Virus record (IMG/VR): IMGVR_UViG_3300030419_000543
Span: 1 to 50,341 of that record
Length of the DNA stretch: 50,341 nt
Origin: a virus
Direction: 5' to 3' (one strand)
Positions 39,049-48,338 of the stretch are shown here, piece after piece (within the stretch, counting starts at the first letter, position 1; every line of letters starts with the position of its first letter). A program made the translations under genes and the position numbers. The notes under the pieces are model-generated. The model was not told where the DNA came from, did not search any database, and saw nothing but the letters and a program-made list of their open reading frames with translations.

Positions 39049-41169
39049 TTGGCCGATGATGACGTAATTGTAGATCAGGAGATGCAAGAAGTTCCTGAAG
39101 CCGAAGCTGCTACGGGAATTATAGGGACTATTATGGAACGGTTTCGCAATGCGGAATCGGGAAGACAACTAGAAGAAGCTCGTTGGTTAAAAGCCTATAA
39201 GAACTATCGTGGTGTCTACGACTCTACTACACAATACCGTAGCAATGAACGTAGTCAGGTCTTCATTAAGATTACGAAGACAAAAGTCCTAGCAGCTTAC
39301 GGACAGATCATAGACATCTTATTCGCTAACAATAAGTTCCCTATCGCAGTAGAGTCAACTCCGATGCCTTTCGGTATAGATGAATTCGCTCATCTTAGTA
39401 AGGTTCCGATAGAAGAAGATACTGATCCTTATGGTTTCGAAGGTGATGATAGAGAATTATTACCGGGAGCAATGGAGGCTACGCCTAAAGGTCCGAAGGC
39501 TGCAGAACTAGGTGGTCTAGCAGATATGTACGAAGGTGCTAATTTGGCTTCAGGACCAGCTAAGATGGCAGAGCCACAAATATCTCCTGCAGCAGAGGCT
39601 GCGCGTACGATGGAGAAGTGTATACAAGATCAACTTCTCGACACTAGCGCAGTTACCGTTCTACGACACGCCATATTCGAATGCGCCTTATTAGGTACAG
39701 GTGTTGTTAAAGGTCCGTTCAATTACAATAAAACAGTTCATAATTGGACGCAAGGTGAAGAAGGGTCTAAGGAATACGCTCCTATAGATCGTACCGTACC
39801 TAGAATGGAAGCAGTTAGTTGTTGGGATTTCTATCCTGATCCTAGTGCTACTAGCATTAACGATGCGGAATACGTCATACAACGTCATCGAATGAACAGG
39901 GAGCAATTACGTGATCTTATTAATCGTCCACACTTCGATGCTGAAGCTATCAGCAATGTTCTCGCAGGTGGCCCTAACTATATGGAACGCTACTTCGAAT
40001 CTTCGCTACACGCTAACGAGGATGATCCTTCTTACGCGACTAATCGCTATGAAGTTTACGAGTATTGGGGTAATCTTGATAGTGCTTTGGCAGAAGACTT
40101 CGGAATGGATATGGAAGGTATTTCAGATGATTTGGAATCCGTTCAGGTAAATGCTTGGATATGTGGTCAAGAGATACTACGCTTCGTAATCAATCCTTTT
40201 ATTCCTGCACGTATACCTTACCATTCTTTCCCTTACGAACTTAACCCTTACCAACTATTCGGTGTTGGTGTCGCAGAGAATATGGAAGATAGCCAGTTAT
40301 TGATGAATGGACACATTCGCATGGCAATAGATAACTTAGCTCTAGCAGGTCATCTAGTCTTCGATATTGACGAGACACAGTTAGTACCCGGTCAGTCTTA
40401 CGATGTCTATCCCGGTAAAGTATTCCGTAGGCAATCAGGTGTTACTGGCACTGCAGTCAATGCTATAAAGTTCCCTAGTACGGCTGGCGAGAATATGCAG
40501 ATGTACGATAAAGCTCGACAGTTATCTGACGAACAAACTGGTATACCTAGTATCATGCACGGACAAACTGGTGTTACTGGCACTGGTAGGACGGCTGCTG
40601 GTTTGAGTATGTTAATGTCGAGTGCGAGTTTAAGTGTTAAGACGGTAATAAAGAACATTGATGACTTTCTACTAAAACCACTAGGAGAGGCATTCTTCCA
40701 GTGGAATATGCAATTTAATGAGGAGACACCTGAGAAGATAGGTGACTTGGAGATTAAGCCTAAAGGAACTAGCGCAGTTATACAGAAGGAAGTCAGGACA
40801 CAACGCCTCACCACACTTCTACAGACTGTCTCTAATCCAATGTTAGCTCCATTCATCAAGATACCTAATCTAATAAGAGAATTGGCTATCAGTCAGGATA
40901 TTGATCCTGATGCGTTAGTAAATAATATTAATGACGCAGCCGTATTCGCAGAAGTATTGAGAGGGCTTAATGAACGAACTACAGGCGAAGATGCTACTGC
41001 CGCTGGTCAACAACCAACTGGCATGGGCGGCACTGGAGGAGTACCTAAAGGAACTGGTGGCGCACCACAGGCAACGGCTGGTGGTGGAGGAATCGGAGTC
41101 GGAAATGCGCCGACTGCAGGGGAAGCTGGCTTTACTGGAAACCTTGGTGGTTCTCAAGAAATCAACTAA
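39049..41169 (+). CDS. Portal protein
   Basis: Encodes 706 aa from TTG 39049 (AAGGAA upstream). The acidic start leads to a helical region (EARWLKAYKNYRGVYDST, QVFIKITKTKVLAAYGQI). The clip and wing part has the stretch VSCWDFYPDPSATSINDAEY and RHRMNREQLRDL, typical of podovirus-type portals. VGVAENMEDSQLLMNGHIRM and the following TGTGRTAAGLSMLMSSASLS belong to the conserved stem and crown. The C-terminal 70 residues are a Gly/Thr/Ala-rich flexible tail. A dodecamer would sit at the head vertex as packaging and ejection channel. Adjacent to terminase, lysozyme, scaffold and coat. Confidence 0.92.
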   Translation: MADDDVIVDQEMQEVPEAEAATGIIGTIMERFRNAESGRQLEEARWLKAYKNYRGVYDSTTQYRSNERSQVFIKITKTKVLAAYGQIIDILFANNKFPIAVESTPMPFGIDEFAHLSKVPIEEDTDPYGFEGDDRELLPGAMEATPKGPKAAELGGLADMYEGANLASGPAKMAEPQISPAAEAARTMEKCIQDQLLDTSAVTVLRHAIFECALLGTGVVKGPFNYNKTVHNWTQGEEGSKEYAPIDRTVPRMEAVSCWDFYPDPSATSINDAEYVIQRHRMNREQLRDLINRPHFDAEAISNVLAGGPNYMERYFESSLHANEDDPSYATNRYEVYEYWGNLDSALAEDFGMDMEGISDDLESVQVNAWICGQEILRFVINPFIPARIPYHSFPYELNPYQLFGVGVAENMEDSQLLMNGHIRMAIDNLALAGHLVFDIDETQLVPGQSYDVYPGKVFRRQSGVTGTAVNAIKFPSTAGENMQMYDKARQLSDEQTGIPSIMHGQTGVTGTGRTAAGLSMLMSSASLSVKTVIKNIDDFLLKPLGEAFFQWNMQFNEETPEKIGDLEIKPKGTSAVIQKEVRTQRLTTLLQTVSNPMLAPFIKIPNLIRELAISQDIDPDALVNNINDAAVFAEVLRGLNERTTGEDATAAGQQPTGMGGTGGVPKGTGGAPQATAGGGGIGVGNAPTAGEAGFTGNLGGSQEIN

Positions 41170-41201
41170 TGATACGATAAAGGCACATAAGAAAATAAAA
41201 G

Positions 41202-43154
41202 ATGGCTGAGATACAGGAACAAACAGACCCCGGTTCGCCGGGAGACTATATGGAAGGGCCATTTCCTGAACCGGGAACAGGTGGCTATGAAGAACATTTT
41301 GATACTCCCTCTACGGGTCAACTAACCTCTGCTGACATCTTAGGTAAGATGCAAGCTGGACAGCCTTTATATCAAGGTGAGACATTACCTGATGTTCCGA
41401 TAGGTATGTCGGCTAAAGGATTCTACGGGCAATTTCCCGGTGGTGCTTCTGTATATTCACAAGCTCCTTTCCGAAGAGGTACGTACATGCCGATGTCGGC
41501 TCCTTCTACGTCTATCTTCGATCCTACAGGAGGTGGTGATGGAACGACAACTACACCACAAGAAGAAGCTCCTGTAGATACACAGATGGATTCTTTGATT
41601 CCTGATACGGATACAGAAGATGTGTTTCATGAAGATAGTGATATGGATATGGACTTATCTCTTTCTTCACCTACAATTGATGTAGATTTTGAATCTCCAG
41701 TAAATAATATAGATTTACCTGATAATCTGACAGAGTTATTAGAAGATGCAGCTAATTATCCTTACGTAGAGAATTTAAATAAAGTAATAACAACTGGAGT
41801 AAAAAATTTAAGTGATGGTATAGACAAAGGCGTAGATACATTTCACAAAGAGTTAAGTGATCTAGGAGATGAATTAGGTAGATTAATTGATGACCCGATA
41901 GGAGAAGTAGCAGCACATATTAAAGGAGAAATAGACGGTGTTCTAGAGTGGCTGAGTGATCCATTCTCTGCAGAAGGTCTGGATAAAGCAGCTTCTCAGA
42001 TTACAAAGGTCGTAGCGCAACAAATGATAAGTAATTTGTTCTCTCAAATGGGTCTTGGGATGGCTGCAGGGCCAGCAGCTTTCTTAGTTATAAACTTAAT
42101 TGGTGAGGGTACACAGATAGGAATGCCGGGAACAGTGTACGATGATGATGTTTATGATCCTAGTACGGCTAAGTCAACTACGATAGCAGGATATGATATG
42201 TTTGGTAGAGCAGTAAATGATCAAGGTAAACCTATACATGTAAATACTGGTCCTAATACTGGTTTACCAGCTTGGGGGTATGCGTTTAAATCTTTAGGTG
42301 CTATGATGTCATATCCACATTGGGATGGTTTAACAGATGACCAGAAACAAGATGCGATAGATAATTTTCAAGCAGAACAATATTCCCATGATTATGAGGG
42401 CGATTGGGACACATCTGGTTCTCACGATTTTGGTCTAACAATGGGACATTTAGAAGGTCTTCATGGTGAATACGATAGACCTGAAGCAGACAGTGGGGAT
42501 ATTGGCACTACACCTTCTACACCTTCTTCACAGATTCCTGATATGATAGAAATAGATACTTGGGAAAAACCACTCTACGTTACTCCTGTTTATGAAGGCA
42601 CAATAAAAGGAAAAGAAGGAGATGATCCTAAAGGTGGAGCAGGTGATGATAGACTTGGAGATGATCCATCTCCTTCTGACATAGATGTATCACAAGCACA
42701 AGTAGCAGATACACCTAGTGATGTTCACGTATATGGTGATCCTGATATGGGTGAAGATTCCGATGATCAATCTAGTGGCGAAGCAGGTGATGATAGCGGT
42801 AAGATAATCTGTACGATGATGAACCGTATGTACGGTCTAGGAGAATACCGTATCAAACAATGGCTCTTATATTCTAAACGCCATCTTAAAGATGAACATC
42901 AACTAGGATATCACAAACTATATTGCAACCTAGTAGCTAAGATGCCTACTAACAGAATACTAGCGAAGATACTATCCCACTTAGCAGATAAGCGCACAGA
43001 TGACATCGTAGCTGAGATGAAGGGTACTGAACGTAGTTGGCTAGGTAGATTCTATAGAGCTACCTTGATAGACGGACCTAGCTATATAGTAGGTACGATG
43101 ATAAAGAAGAATTGGCTTAAACCAGCAGATATTTCTGTATTACAAAAGATATAA
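41202..43154 (+). CDS. Virion-associated protein with conserved C-terminal helical domain
   Basis: Encodes 650 aa. The N-terminal 150 residues are Pro/Gly/Thr-rich and acidic. Amphipathic helices (about 190-300, LSDGIDKGVDTFHKELSDL, later GPAAFLVINLIGEG) follow. The C-terminal 115 residues (KIICTMMNRMYGLGEYRIKQ, YYRATLIDGPSYIVG-like end) match a domain I associate with the ends of marine phage structural proteins (ICT-LH-QG ... GK-I). Position between portal and lysozyme points to a head or ejection component. Exact role unknown. Confidence 0.6.
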   Translation: MAEIQEQTDPGSPGDYMEGPFPEPGTGGYEEHFDTPSTGQLTSADILGKMQAGQPLYQGETLPDVPIGMSAKGFYGQFPGGASVYSQAPFRRGTYMPMSAPSTSIFDPTGGGDGTTTTPQEEAPVDTQMDSLIPDTDTEDVFHEDSDMDMDLSLSSPTIDVDFESPVNNIDLPDNLTELLEDAANYPYVENLNKVITTGVKNLSDGIDKGVDTFHKELSDLGDELGRLIDDPIGEVAAHIKGEIDGVLEWLSDPFSAEGLDKAASQITKVVAQQMISNLFSQMGLGMAAGPAAFLVINLIGEGTQIGMPGTVYDDDVYDPSTAKSTTIAGYDMFGRAVNDQGKPIHVNTGPNTGLPAWGYAFKSLGAMMSYPHWDGLTDDQKQDAIDNFQAEQYSHDYEGDWDTSGSHDFGLTMGHLEGLHGEYDRPEADSGDIGTTPSTPSSQIPDMIEIDTWEKPLYVTPVYEGTIKGKEGDDPKGGAGDDRLGDDPSPSDIDVSQAQVADTPSDVHVYGDPDMGEDSDDQSSGEAGDDSGKIICTMMNRMYGLGEYRIKQWLLYSKRHLKDEHQLGYHKLYCNLVAKMPTNRILAKILSHLADKRTDDIVAEMKGTERSWLGRFYRATLIDGPSYIVGTMIKKNWLKPADISVLQKI

Positions 43155-43167
43155 GGATGACATAAAG

Positions 43168-44103
43168 ATGGCACTAGCACCCGAAGAGATGCCAGCGGAA
43201 GGCTTCGCTGCACCAACTGCTCCCCCACCAATGGAAGGTGAAGGAGTGGATATAGGTATGATTAACGAGGCAGAAGCTATGCCCCCACAAGAAGGTGGAG
43301 AACAGTCAGTCGCTGATGATGTACCTATGGAAGCGGAAGAAGGGGATTATGTGTTACCCTACGAAACTGTCCTTTTACACGGCTTAAATCAACTTAACAG
43401 GTACGCTAAAGAGGCTATTAAGTTGGCTATGGAAAATAATGTCGATCTGACAGGCACTAATCTTGATCCTACTGATGACGTACCGATTAAGATCAGTAAT
43501 TACGAATACGTCATTCCTAAAGGCTTAGTACCTTTCTTCGGAGGTGGTAAGAAATACTTAGATAAGTTACGTAATGAAGGATTGGAGTTACGTAAACGTT
43601 TAGAAGAGGAAGGTCAAGGTGACGTAGCTGGTCAACAAGAAGCAGCCGCACCTGTAGGTGCTGCACCGCCAATGCCACAAGAACAAGGTTTCGCAGGAGG
43701 AGCTATGCCACCAATGGAAGGTGGAATGCCACCGCCACCGATGGAAGGAGCTATGCCACCACCACCACCTATGATGCAGAAAGGTGGGTTCGTGTTGTCA
43801 AAAGACAAGGAAGCTGAAATCTTAGAGAAAGATGAGCCACAAACTGCAGAACAACAACGTACTATGGCACAGCAACCTGCGATGATAACGCCAGATGGAA
43901 AAAGAGTTAAACAGGGCTTCTCCGCACCATCAGGCTACGCCCACGGTGGAGAGATACACGAGGGATTGGGTTTCGAATCTAAAGATATTACTCCTGCGAA
44001 TGTAGGACAGATGCGACAGAATGCAGAAGATGCTTTGAATATACTGAAAGGTTACGAGAAGTCCTTCGCAAGTAAGCAACGTACGGATGAGAGATTAGCG
44101 TAG
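43168..44103 (+). CDS. Proline/methionine-rich head-module protein
   Basis: The 311-aa product alternates disordered Pro/Met/Gly-rich regions with one folded part (about 95-150: DVPIKISNYEYVIPKGLVPF, then KYLDKLRNEGLEL). The folded pattern (EYV-P---V-FFG--KYLDKLR) is common in marine phage head modules. A repeated PPMEGG/PPPPMEGA stretch follows at 180-205, then KGGFVLSKDKEAEILEKDEP and a YAHGGEIHEG motif near residue 255. Possibly a minor head or assembly factor. No family name known. Confidence 0.6.
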   Translation: MALAPEEMPAEGFAAPTAPPPMEGEGVDIGMINEAEAMPPQEGGEQSVADDVPMEAEEGDYVLPYETVLLHGLNQLNRYAKEAIKLAMENNVDLTGTNLDPTDDVPIKISNYEYVIPKGLVPFFGGGKKYLDKLRNEGLELRKRLEEEGQGDVAGQQEAAAPVGAAPPMPQEQGFAGGAMPPMEGGMPPPPMEGAMPPPPPMMQKGGFVLSKDKEAEILEKDEPQTAEQQRTMAQQPAMITPDGKRVKQGFSAPSGYAHGGEIHEGLGFESKDITPANVGQMRQNAEDALNILKGYEKSFASKQRTDERLA

Positions 44104-44105
44104 TT

Positions 44106-44597
44106 ATGATTTCTGATAGTTTTATAGACTACTTGAAGAAAGTAGAGAATGGTGGAAAAGTAGGTTGGAATGAAGATGATTCCTTATGGCTACCGCATCC
44201 TTCTCCTGAAGGCGGTAATGATACTATTGGCTACGGTCATAAACTATTAGATGTCGAAGTCGATCAAGCTAATAAAGGTCTTACGGACGAAGAGGTAGAA
44301 GAGCTTCTAGTAGAGGACTTGTATGAAGCTTCTAGAGATTCGGAACATATCTTAAAAGATTACTTCGATGCTGATTACGATGAATTAAGCACTAATTCAC
44401 AAGAGATGTTAATTGACTTCGCATTTAATTTAGGTGGACACGGTTTACGTAAGTTCCCTAAATTCGTCAATGCCATTATAGAAGATGATATAGACACGAT
44501 GCGTAAAGAATATAAGAGATACTACACTGCTGGAAGCGGTGAGAGAAAAGAATTAAAGCAACGTAATGACGAGTTCTATACGTTGTTTTTAGCGTAG
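44106..44597 (+). CDS. T4-type lysozyme (GH24), virion-module
   Basis: Muramidase of 163 aa. Glu14 in LKKVENGGKVGW is the likely catalytic acid. The signature HPSPEGGNDTIGYGHKL (31-47, with Asp39 and Thr40) replaces the T4 D-x5-T segment with an insertion. GLTDEEVEELLVEDL and QEMLIDFAFNLGGHGLRKFP complete the helical lobe. There is no signal peptide. Located between head genes, it could be carried in the virion to open the wall at entry, or act as endolysin with the holins; the SleB enzyme at 23045 is the alternative endolysin. Confidence 0.9.
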   Translation: MISDSFIDYLKKVENGGKVGWNEDDSLWLPHPSPEGGNDTIGYGHKLLDVEVDQANKGLTDEEVEELLVEDLYEASRDSEHILKDYFDADYDELSTNSQEMLIDFAFNLGGHGLRKFPKFVNAIIEDDIDTMRKEYKRYYTAGSGERKELKQRNDEFYTLFLA

Positions 44598-44651
44598 GCG
44601 GCTACCTGTAGAGATACGGCCCCGTCTTTCAACACACCTACCGATGGCAAC

Positions 44652-44669
44652 CTGTACATACGTGTACAG
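44652..44669. promoter_or_regulatory. Palindrome before the scaffold gene
   Basis: CTGTAC (44652-44657) and GTACAG (44664-44669) form an inverted repeat with a 6-base spacer in the 96-base gap before the scaffold and coat genes. Possible regulator or processing site for the most highly expressed structural mRNA; no promoter boxes are clear. Confidence 0.35.
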
Positions 44670-44693
44670 CCCCAATAGAAGGAGAGGTAAATT

Positions 44694-45623
44694 ATGGTCG
44701 ATAATAATACTAACGAGGAGATTGAACGAGAAGAAGAACTAGAGCCTACCCCATATCAGAATAGATATAGGTCTAACTTAGAAGAACCTAAATTCGGTGA
44801 TGACGATCACGAAGTTGAATATGATGACCCCGTAGAGGCTACTCGTCAACAACTGGAAAAGAATAAAGGACTAGCTTCTAAGAAAAGCAACGGGGAAGAA
44901 CAAAGTCACGATTTCAAGAAGCGTTATGATGACTTAAAGCGTCATTATGATACTAAGTTAAACGAATGGAAACAAGAGAAAGAACTGCTTAGTGCTAAAC
45001 TTTCCGTAGAGGCAAAAAAACATGATATACAAGAGTTGCCCAAGACTGAAGAAGAGTTAAGCCAGTTCAAGGAAAAGTATCCTGACGTTTATGATGTAGT
45101 CGAGACTATTTCAACCCTACAAGCTAATGAACGTGTTAAAGATATTGAGGAGAGACTACACGATTTGCGACTTAAAGAGCAAGAAGCCGTAGTGCAGACT
45201 GCAGAGAAGCAACTTTTAAATGTCCATCCTGATTTCGAACTTCTTAAAGAGAATGATGTGTTCTTAAGTTGGCTTGACGAACAACCTAGTAGTATATCTG
45301 ATGGCATCTATAAGAATAATACAGATGTTAAATGGGCCGCACGAGTGATTGATCTGTTCAAGGCAGATAATAATATTAAACCTGTCAAGAATCGGAAGAG
45401 ATCGACTAAAAAAGGACCGAAATCTAGTCCATCTAGAAATGATTTAGCAGCGCAAGCTGTTACGAAGACGAATACTAAGATGTCTTTAGATCAATTCCAA
45501 GATGACAAAAAGGTTTGGTCAGTACAAGAGATATCACGACTCAAACCTGCTGAATATGAAAAGCTCGAAAAAGAAATTGATAGAGCAGTCAAAGAAGGTA
45601 GAGTCGTAGACTCTGTAGAGTAA
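44694..45623 (+). CDS. Scaffolding protein
   Basis: Encodes 309 aa with AAGGAGAGG before the ATG. It is acidic at the start and helical and coiled coil in the middle (FKKRYDDLKRHYDTKLNEWK, the YDDLKRHYD part being typical of podovirus scaffolds). VHPDFELLKENDVFLSWLDEQ near residues 185-205 is another familiar scaffold segment. A Lys/Ser-rich stretch follows and then a charged helical end. It would shape the prohead and leave before DNA fills it. Directly upstream of the major capsid gene, as usual. Confidence 0.88.
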   Translation: MVDNNTNEEIEREEELEPTPYQNRYRSNLEEPKFGDDDHEVEYDDPVEATRQQLEKNKGLASKKSNGEEQSHDFKKRYDDLKRHYDTKLNEWKQEKELLSAKLSVEAKKHDIQELPKTEEELSQFKEKYPDVYDVVETISTLQANERVKDIEERLHDLRLKEQEAVVQTAEKQLLNVHPDFELLKENDVFLSWLDEQPSSISDGIYKNNTDVKWAARVIDLFKADNNIKPVKNRKRSTKKGPKSSPSRNDLAAQAVTKTNTKMSLDQFQDDKKVWSVQEISRLKPAEYEKLEKEIDRAVKEGRVVDSVE

Positions 45624-45655
45624 AAACAGCATTAGATAAATAAAGGGGAAAACAA

Positions 45656-46606
45656 ATGGCCTTTACTACTGCTGCAGGTTATGGGAATCTACCGTCTGGT
45701 AATTTCGTACCTGTTATCTACTCCCAAAAAGTCCTCAAATTCTTTCGGCGTGCTTCGGTAGCTGAAGCGATTACGAATACCGACTACGCTGGAGAAATTG
45801 AGAACTTCGGGGATACTGTAAATATCATCAAAGAACCTACCATTACGGTTAATGCCTACCAACGTGGCAGCACCGTAAATACTGAAGCTCTGGCAGATGA
45901 CCAGATTCAGTTGGTGGTTGACCAAGGCAACTACTTCGCCTTTAAGGTCGATGATATTGAAGAGCGTCATAGTCACCTTAACTTCGAAGCACTTGCTACC
46001 TCTTCGGGCGCATATACTTTGAAGAAAGCGTATGACTATAACGTTCTAAAGAATATTGCTGATAACGCAGCAACTCCTTCAGGAACGCTAGCTACGCAAG
46101 CTACTTCTGCCAATACTGGTGACGAAGTTGCCAACTTGGTAGCACAAGCTGCAGCGGAACTAGATAAGAACGATGTTCCTGAAGAGAATCGCTGGCTAGT
46201 AGCGGCTCCCGGCTTCTACGAAGTATTGCGTCAAGCATCTTCGAAAGTCATGGACATGTCCGTTACTGGTGGTAGTGCTTCACCCTTGTTAAACGGTAAA
46301 GTTACGGAGCAGAAACTTCACGGTTTCGATCTGTATCAATCGAATGCAATCGGTGTTGGTACTACTGGTTCTGCAGCAACTTATGTCTTTAACGACTCCG
46401 CAACCTCTGGACACACTTTGATCCTCTTCGGTCATATGTCGGCTGTAGTAACGGCTTCGCATATTGCTAAGACGGAAGTCATTCGTGACCCGAATAGCTT
46501 TGCTGATATTGTACGTGGTCTTCACGTATTCGGACGTAAAGTTCTTCGTGGATCAGGAACTGGCTATAAAGGTGTATTCAAAGGGTTGATGGACCTAGAT
46601 AGTTAA
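45656..46606 (+). CDS. Major capsid protein (P22/N4-like coat)
   Basis: Encodes 316 aa with GGGG before the ATG. The start FTTAAGYGNLPSGNFVPVIY and SQKVLKFFRRASVAEAITNTD, the strand GDTVNIIKEPTITVNAY and DQIQLVVDQGNYFAFKVDDIE are coat-like features of the HK97 fold in the P22-type family. The later ENRWLVAAPGFYEVLRQA and AVVTASHIAKTEVIRDPNSFADIVRGLHVFG complete it. Codon use is the most C- and G-rich of the module, consistent with high expression. About 400 copies would form the head shell. Follows scaffold directly. Confidence 0.93.
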   Translation: MAFTTAAGYGNLPSGNFVPVIYSQKVLKFFRRASVAEAITNTDYAGEIENFGDTVNIIKEPTITVNAYQRGSTVNTEALADDQIQLVVDQGNYFAFKVDDIEERHSHLNFEALATSSGAYTLKKAYDYNVLKNIADNAATPSGTLATQATSANTGDEVANLVAQAAAELDKNDVPEENRWLVAAPGFYEVLRQASSKVMDMSVTGGSASPLLNGKVTEQKLHGFDLYQSNAIGVGTTGSAATYVFNDSATSGHTLILFGHMSAVVTASHIAKTEVIRDPNSFADIVRGLHVFGRKVLRGSGTGYKGVFKGLMDLDS

Positions 46607-46620
46607 GGGAGGACTGATAA

Positions 46621-47097
46621 ATGGCTACTTATAATCGTACTGTTACGGGCGGTGGCACAGTTGGACATCCTTCCAATGCTGCTGTACCCTATGTCGTCAC
46701 TTCTCCCGTATGGGATACTGCTGACGGCGGTACTGGTGATGATGTCATTCAATTGATTGATGTCCCTGCCGATACGATGATTGTCGCTGGTTGTCTAGAA
46801 GTTCTAGAAGCTCGTGGTAATGGTCAGATTACTTTGGATATTGGTTGGACAGGTGGTGATGTGGACTGTTTTGTTGACGGTTCCGCTTGTGCTGCTGGTT
46901 TCACTCCATTCCTAGAAGCTGCCGTAGGTGCAACCAACGCTAATGCGCGTATGGTTACAACCGCTGACACTATTGATGCTCTCATCCTTGATGCTGGCTC
47001 CACTGGTGAAAGCGCACTACGTTTCCGTATTCATGTTGTGTTGGCTGATGTTTCAGTCAATCCAGTTGAATCGGCTACGGTGTCTACTGGCACGTAA
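46621..47097 (+). CDS. Head decoration-like protein
   Basis: The 158-aa product, coded 14 bases after the coat gene with GGGAGG before its ATG, is rich in Thr, Val, Ala, Gly and Asp and almost without Lys (TYNRTVTGGGTVGHPS, DVIQLIDVPADTMIVAG, TGESALRFRIHVVLADVSV). It looks like a beta-sandwich on the virion surface. Position after the coat fits a decoration or head-stabilising protein; no recognised family. A terminator follows. Confidence 0.65.
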   Translation: MATYNRTVTGGGTVGHPSNAAVPYVVTSPVWDTADGGTGDDVIQLIDVPADTMIVAGCLEVLEARGNGQITLDIGWTGGDVDCFVDGSACAAGFTPFLEAAVGATNANARMVTTADTIDALILDAGSTGESALRFRIHVVLADVSVNPVESATVSTGT

Positions 47098-47114
47098 TCT
47101 ATCTCTACAGTTTC

Positions 47115-47145
47115 GTGGGGTATCTGTAAAAACCCCACATTTTAT
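47115..47145 (+). terminator. Terminator after the coat gene pair
   Basis: GTGGGGT (47115-47121) and ACCCCAC (47132-47138) form a perfect 7-bp stem with a 10-base loop, followed by ATTTTAT. It would cap the highly expressed coat/decoration transcript and reduce downstream reading. Confidence 0.75.
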
Positions 47146-47190
47146 CTCCCTAATGTTTTTTGATATTGATTTGAAAAGGAGAAACATCAT

Positions 47191-47823
47191 ATGCGTTTCT
47201 TTAAACTATTGAGTGATGATGACATCAAGAGATGTCTAAAGAGCGTAAAAGCTCATAACTTCAAGGATGGTAAACAGACACAACCATCGAATGAAATGAA
47301 GAGTAATAAAGAGTCTATCAACATACCTGATGATATACGTAAACTAATAACAGATAGATTCTATGACACCCACTACGTAGATAGTGTATATTGTCCGACT
47401 AGAGTATCAGTTAACTTCTATAATAAATACGAGAAGGATGATTACTATAATATTCACGTAGACGAATTTAAAGCTAGACCTAAATCTAACAACGTGTTCT
47501 TCGACTATGGATTTAGTGTTAATTTGGACGATAGTTACGAAGGTGGAGAGTTTTTATTACATACTCCTATCGGTCCGATAGCAAGGAAGTTACAAGCTGG
47601 TGAGGCTGCAGTATTCCCTATAATCTATCCTCACGGTGTAGCTAAGATAACGGAAGGCATAAGGAAGAACATAATAGGATGGCTCTCCTCTAACATTTCA
47701 TACGAGCAATCTTATATATTACATAACCTTTTTGAAGTCGGTCAGTCGATATCCTCTGATAGCAATATGTTCACTAAGGTCAATCTAATCCAGAATTACC
47801 TGAAGAAAGAATGGAGTAAATAA
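47191..47823 (+). CDS. 2-oxoglutarate/Fe(II) dioxygenase (PKHD/PiuC-like)
   Basis: Encodes 210 aa. The iron-binding triad is visible: His89-x-Asp91 in YNIHVDEF and His148 in IIYPHGV, with Arg158 in EGIRKN to hold 2-oxoglutarate. Strands FDYGFSVNLDDSYEGGEF and KLQAGEAAVFP are typical of prolyl-hydroxylase-like enzymes. The first 40 residues (FFKLLSDDDIKRCLKSV) form the usual helical lead-in. Such oxygenases are common in marine phages, with unknown substrate. Here it stands between two decoration-like genes, so hydroxylation of a virion or host protein is an attractive guess. AAAAGGAG precedes the start. Confidence 0.9.
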   Translation: MRFFKLLSDDDIKRCLKSVKAHNFKDGKQTQPSNEMKSNKESINIPDDIRKLITDRFYDTHYVDSVYCPTRVSVNFYNKYEKDDYYNIHVDEFKARPKSNNVFFDYGFSVNLDDSYEGGEFLLHTPIGPIARKLQAGEAAVFPIIYPHGVAKITEGIRKNIIGWLSSNISYEQSYILHNLFEVGQSISSDSNMFTKVNLIQNYLKKEWSK

Positions 47824-47826
47824 AAG

Positions 47827-48318
47827 ATGGCTACCCTCAGTTTAACTACCCACTTCACAGTGGACATTGATGACGATGACTCCCACACTATCACGGGTGG
47901 AAGTACTACGGCGACAGACTCTATAACGATTACACATTACTTCGATAAGCGGTACAGTATTACAAACAGTACACTTACTGAAATATGGAATGATACGATG
48001 CTAGGTGATTTTGATTTCCTATGGGTAGAAGCTGATCAGACTGTAGAGTTACAACTCGTCTGTAATGAAGATGGCGCACTAGCAGACAGTGAAATTCAGA
48101 ATGGTTTCTGTGTTAAATTAATCGCTGGCGTACCTTTCATCTTGGGTAGTGATGATAGCCGCCATATGGGTGATATGGCAGGTACGTTCAATGAGAGTAA
48201 CCACGGTAATGAAATAGATCAGTGGGAAACACATTGGGGTGCAGACGTAATAGACCGTATAGAATGTTACAACTCATCTGGCAGCACGGCTAATGTACGT
48301 GTCTTTGCTGCTACGTAA
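47827..48318 (+). CDS. Beta-rich structural protein, second decoration candidate
   Basis: Encodes 163 aa, 3 bases after the oxygenase. It is Thr/Ser/Asp-rich with beta character (ATLSLTTHFTVDIDDDDSHT, SITITHYFDKRYSITNS), strongly acidic and low in Lys, like the product at 46621. It may be a decoration, head-completion or fibre-base protein. No family recognised. Confidence 0.6.
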   Translation: MATLSLTTHFTVDIDDDDSHTITGGSTTATDSITITHYFDKRYSITNSTLTEIWNDTMLGDFDFLWVEADQTVELQLVCNEDGALADSEIQNGFCVKLIAGVPFILGSDDSRHMGDMAGTFNESNHGNEIDQWETHWGADVIDRIECYNSSGSTANVRVFAAT

Positions 48319-48338
48319 TTGAAAAAAGGAGAATAGAA

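Noticed and set aside
40970-41209. 79-codon frame overlapping the end of the portal gene on the same strand
   Set aside because: It reads the Gly/Thr/Ala-rich portal tail in another frame; GGN codons rarely give stops out of frame, so a long frame is expected by chance. No SD, although its end touches the next start codon.
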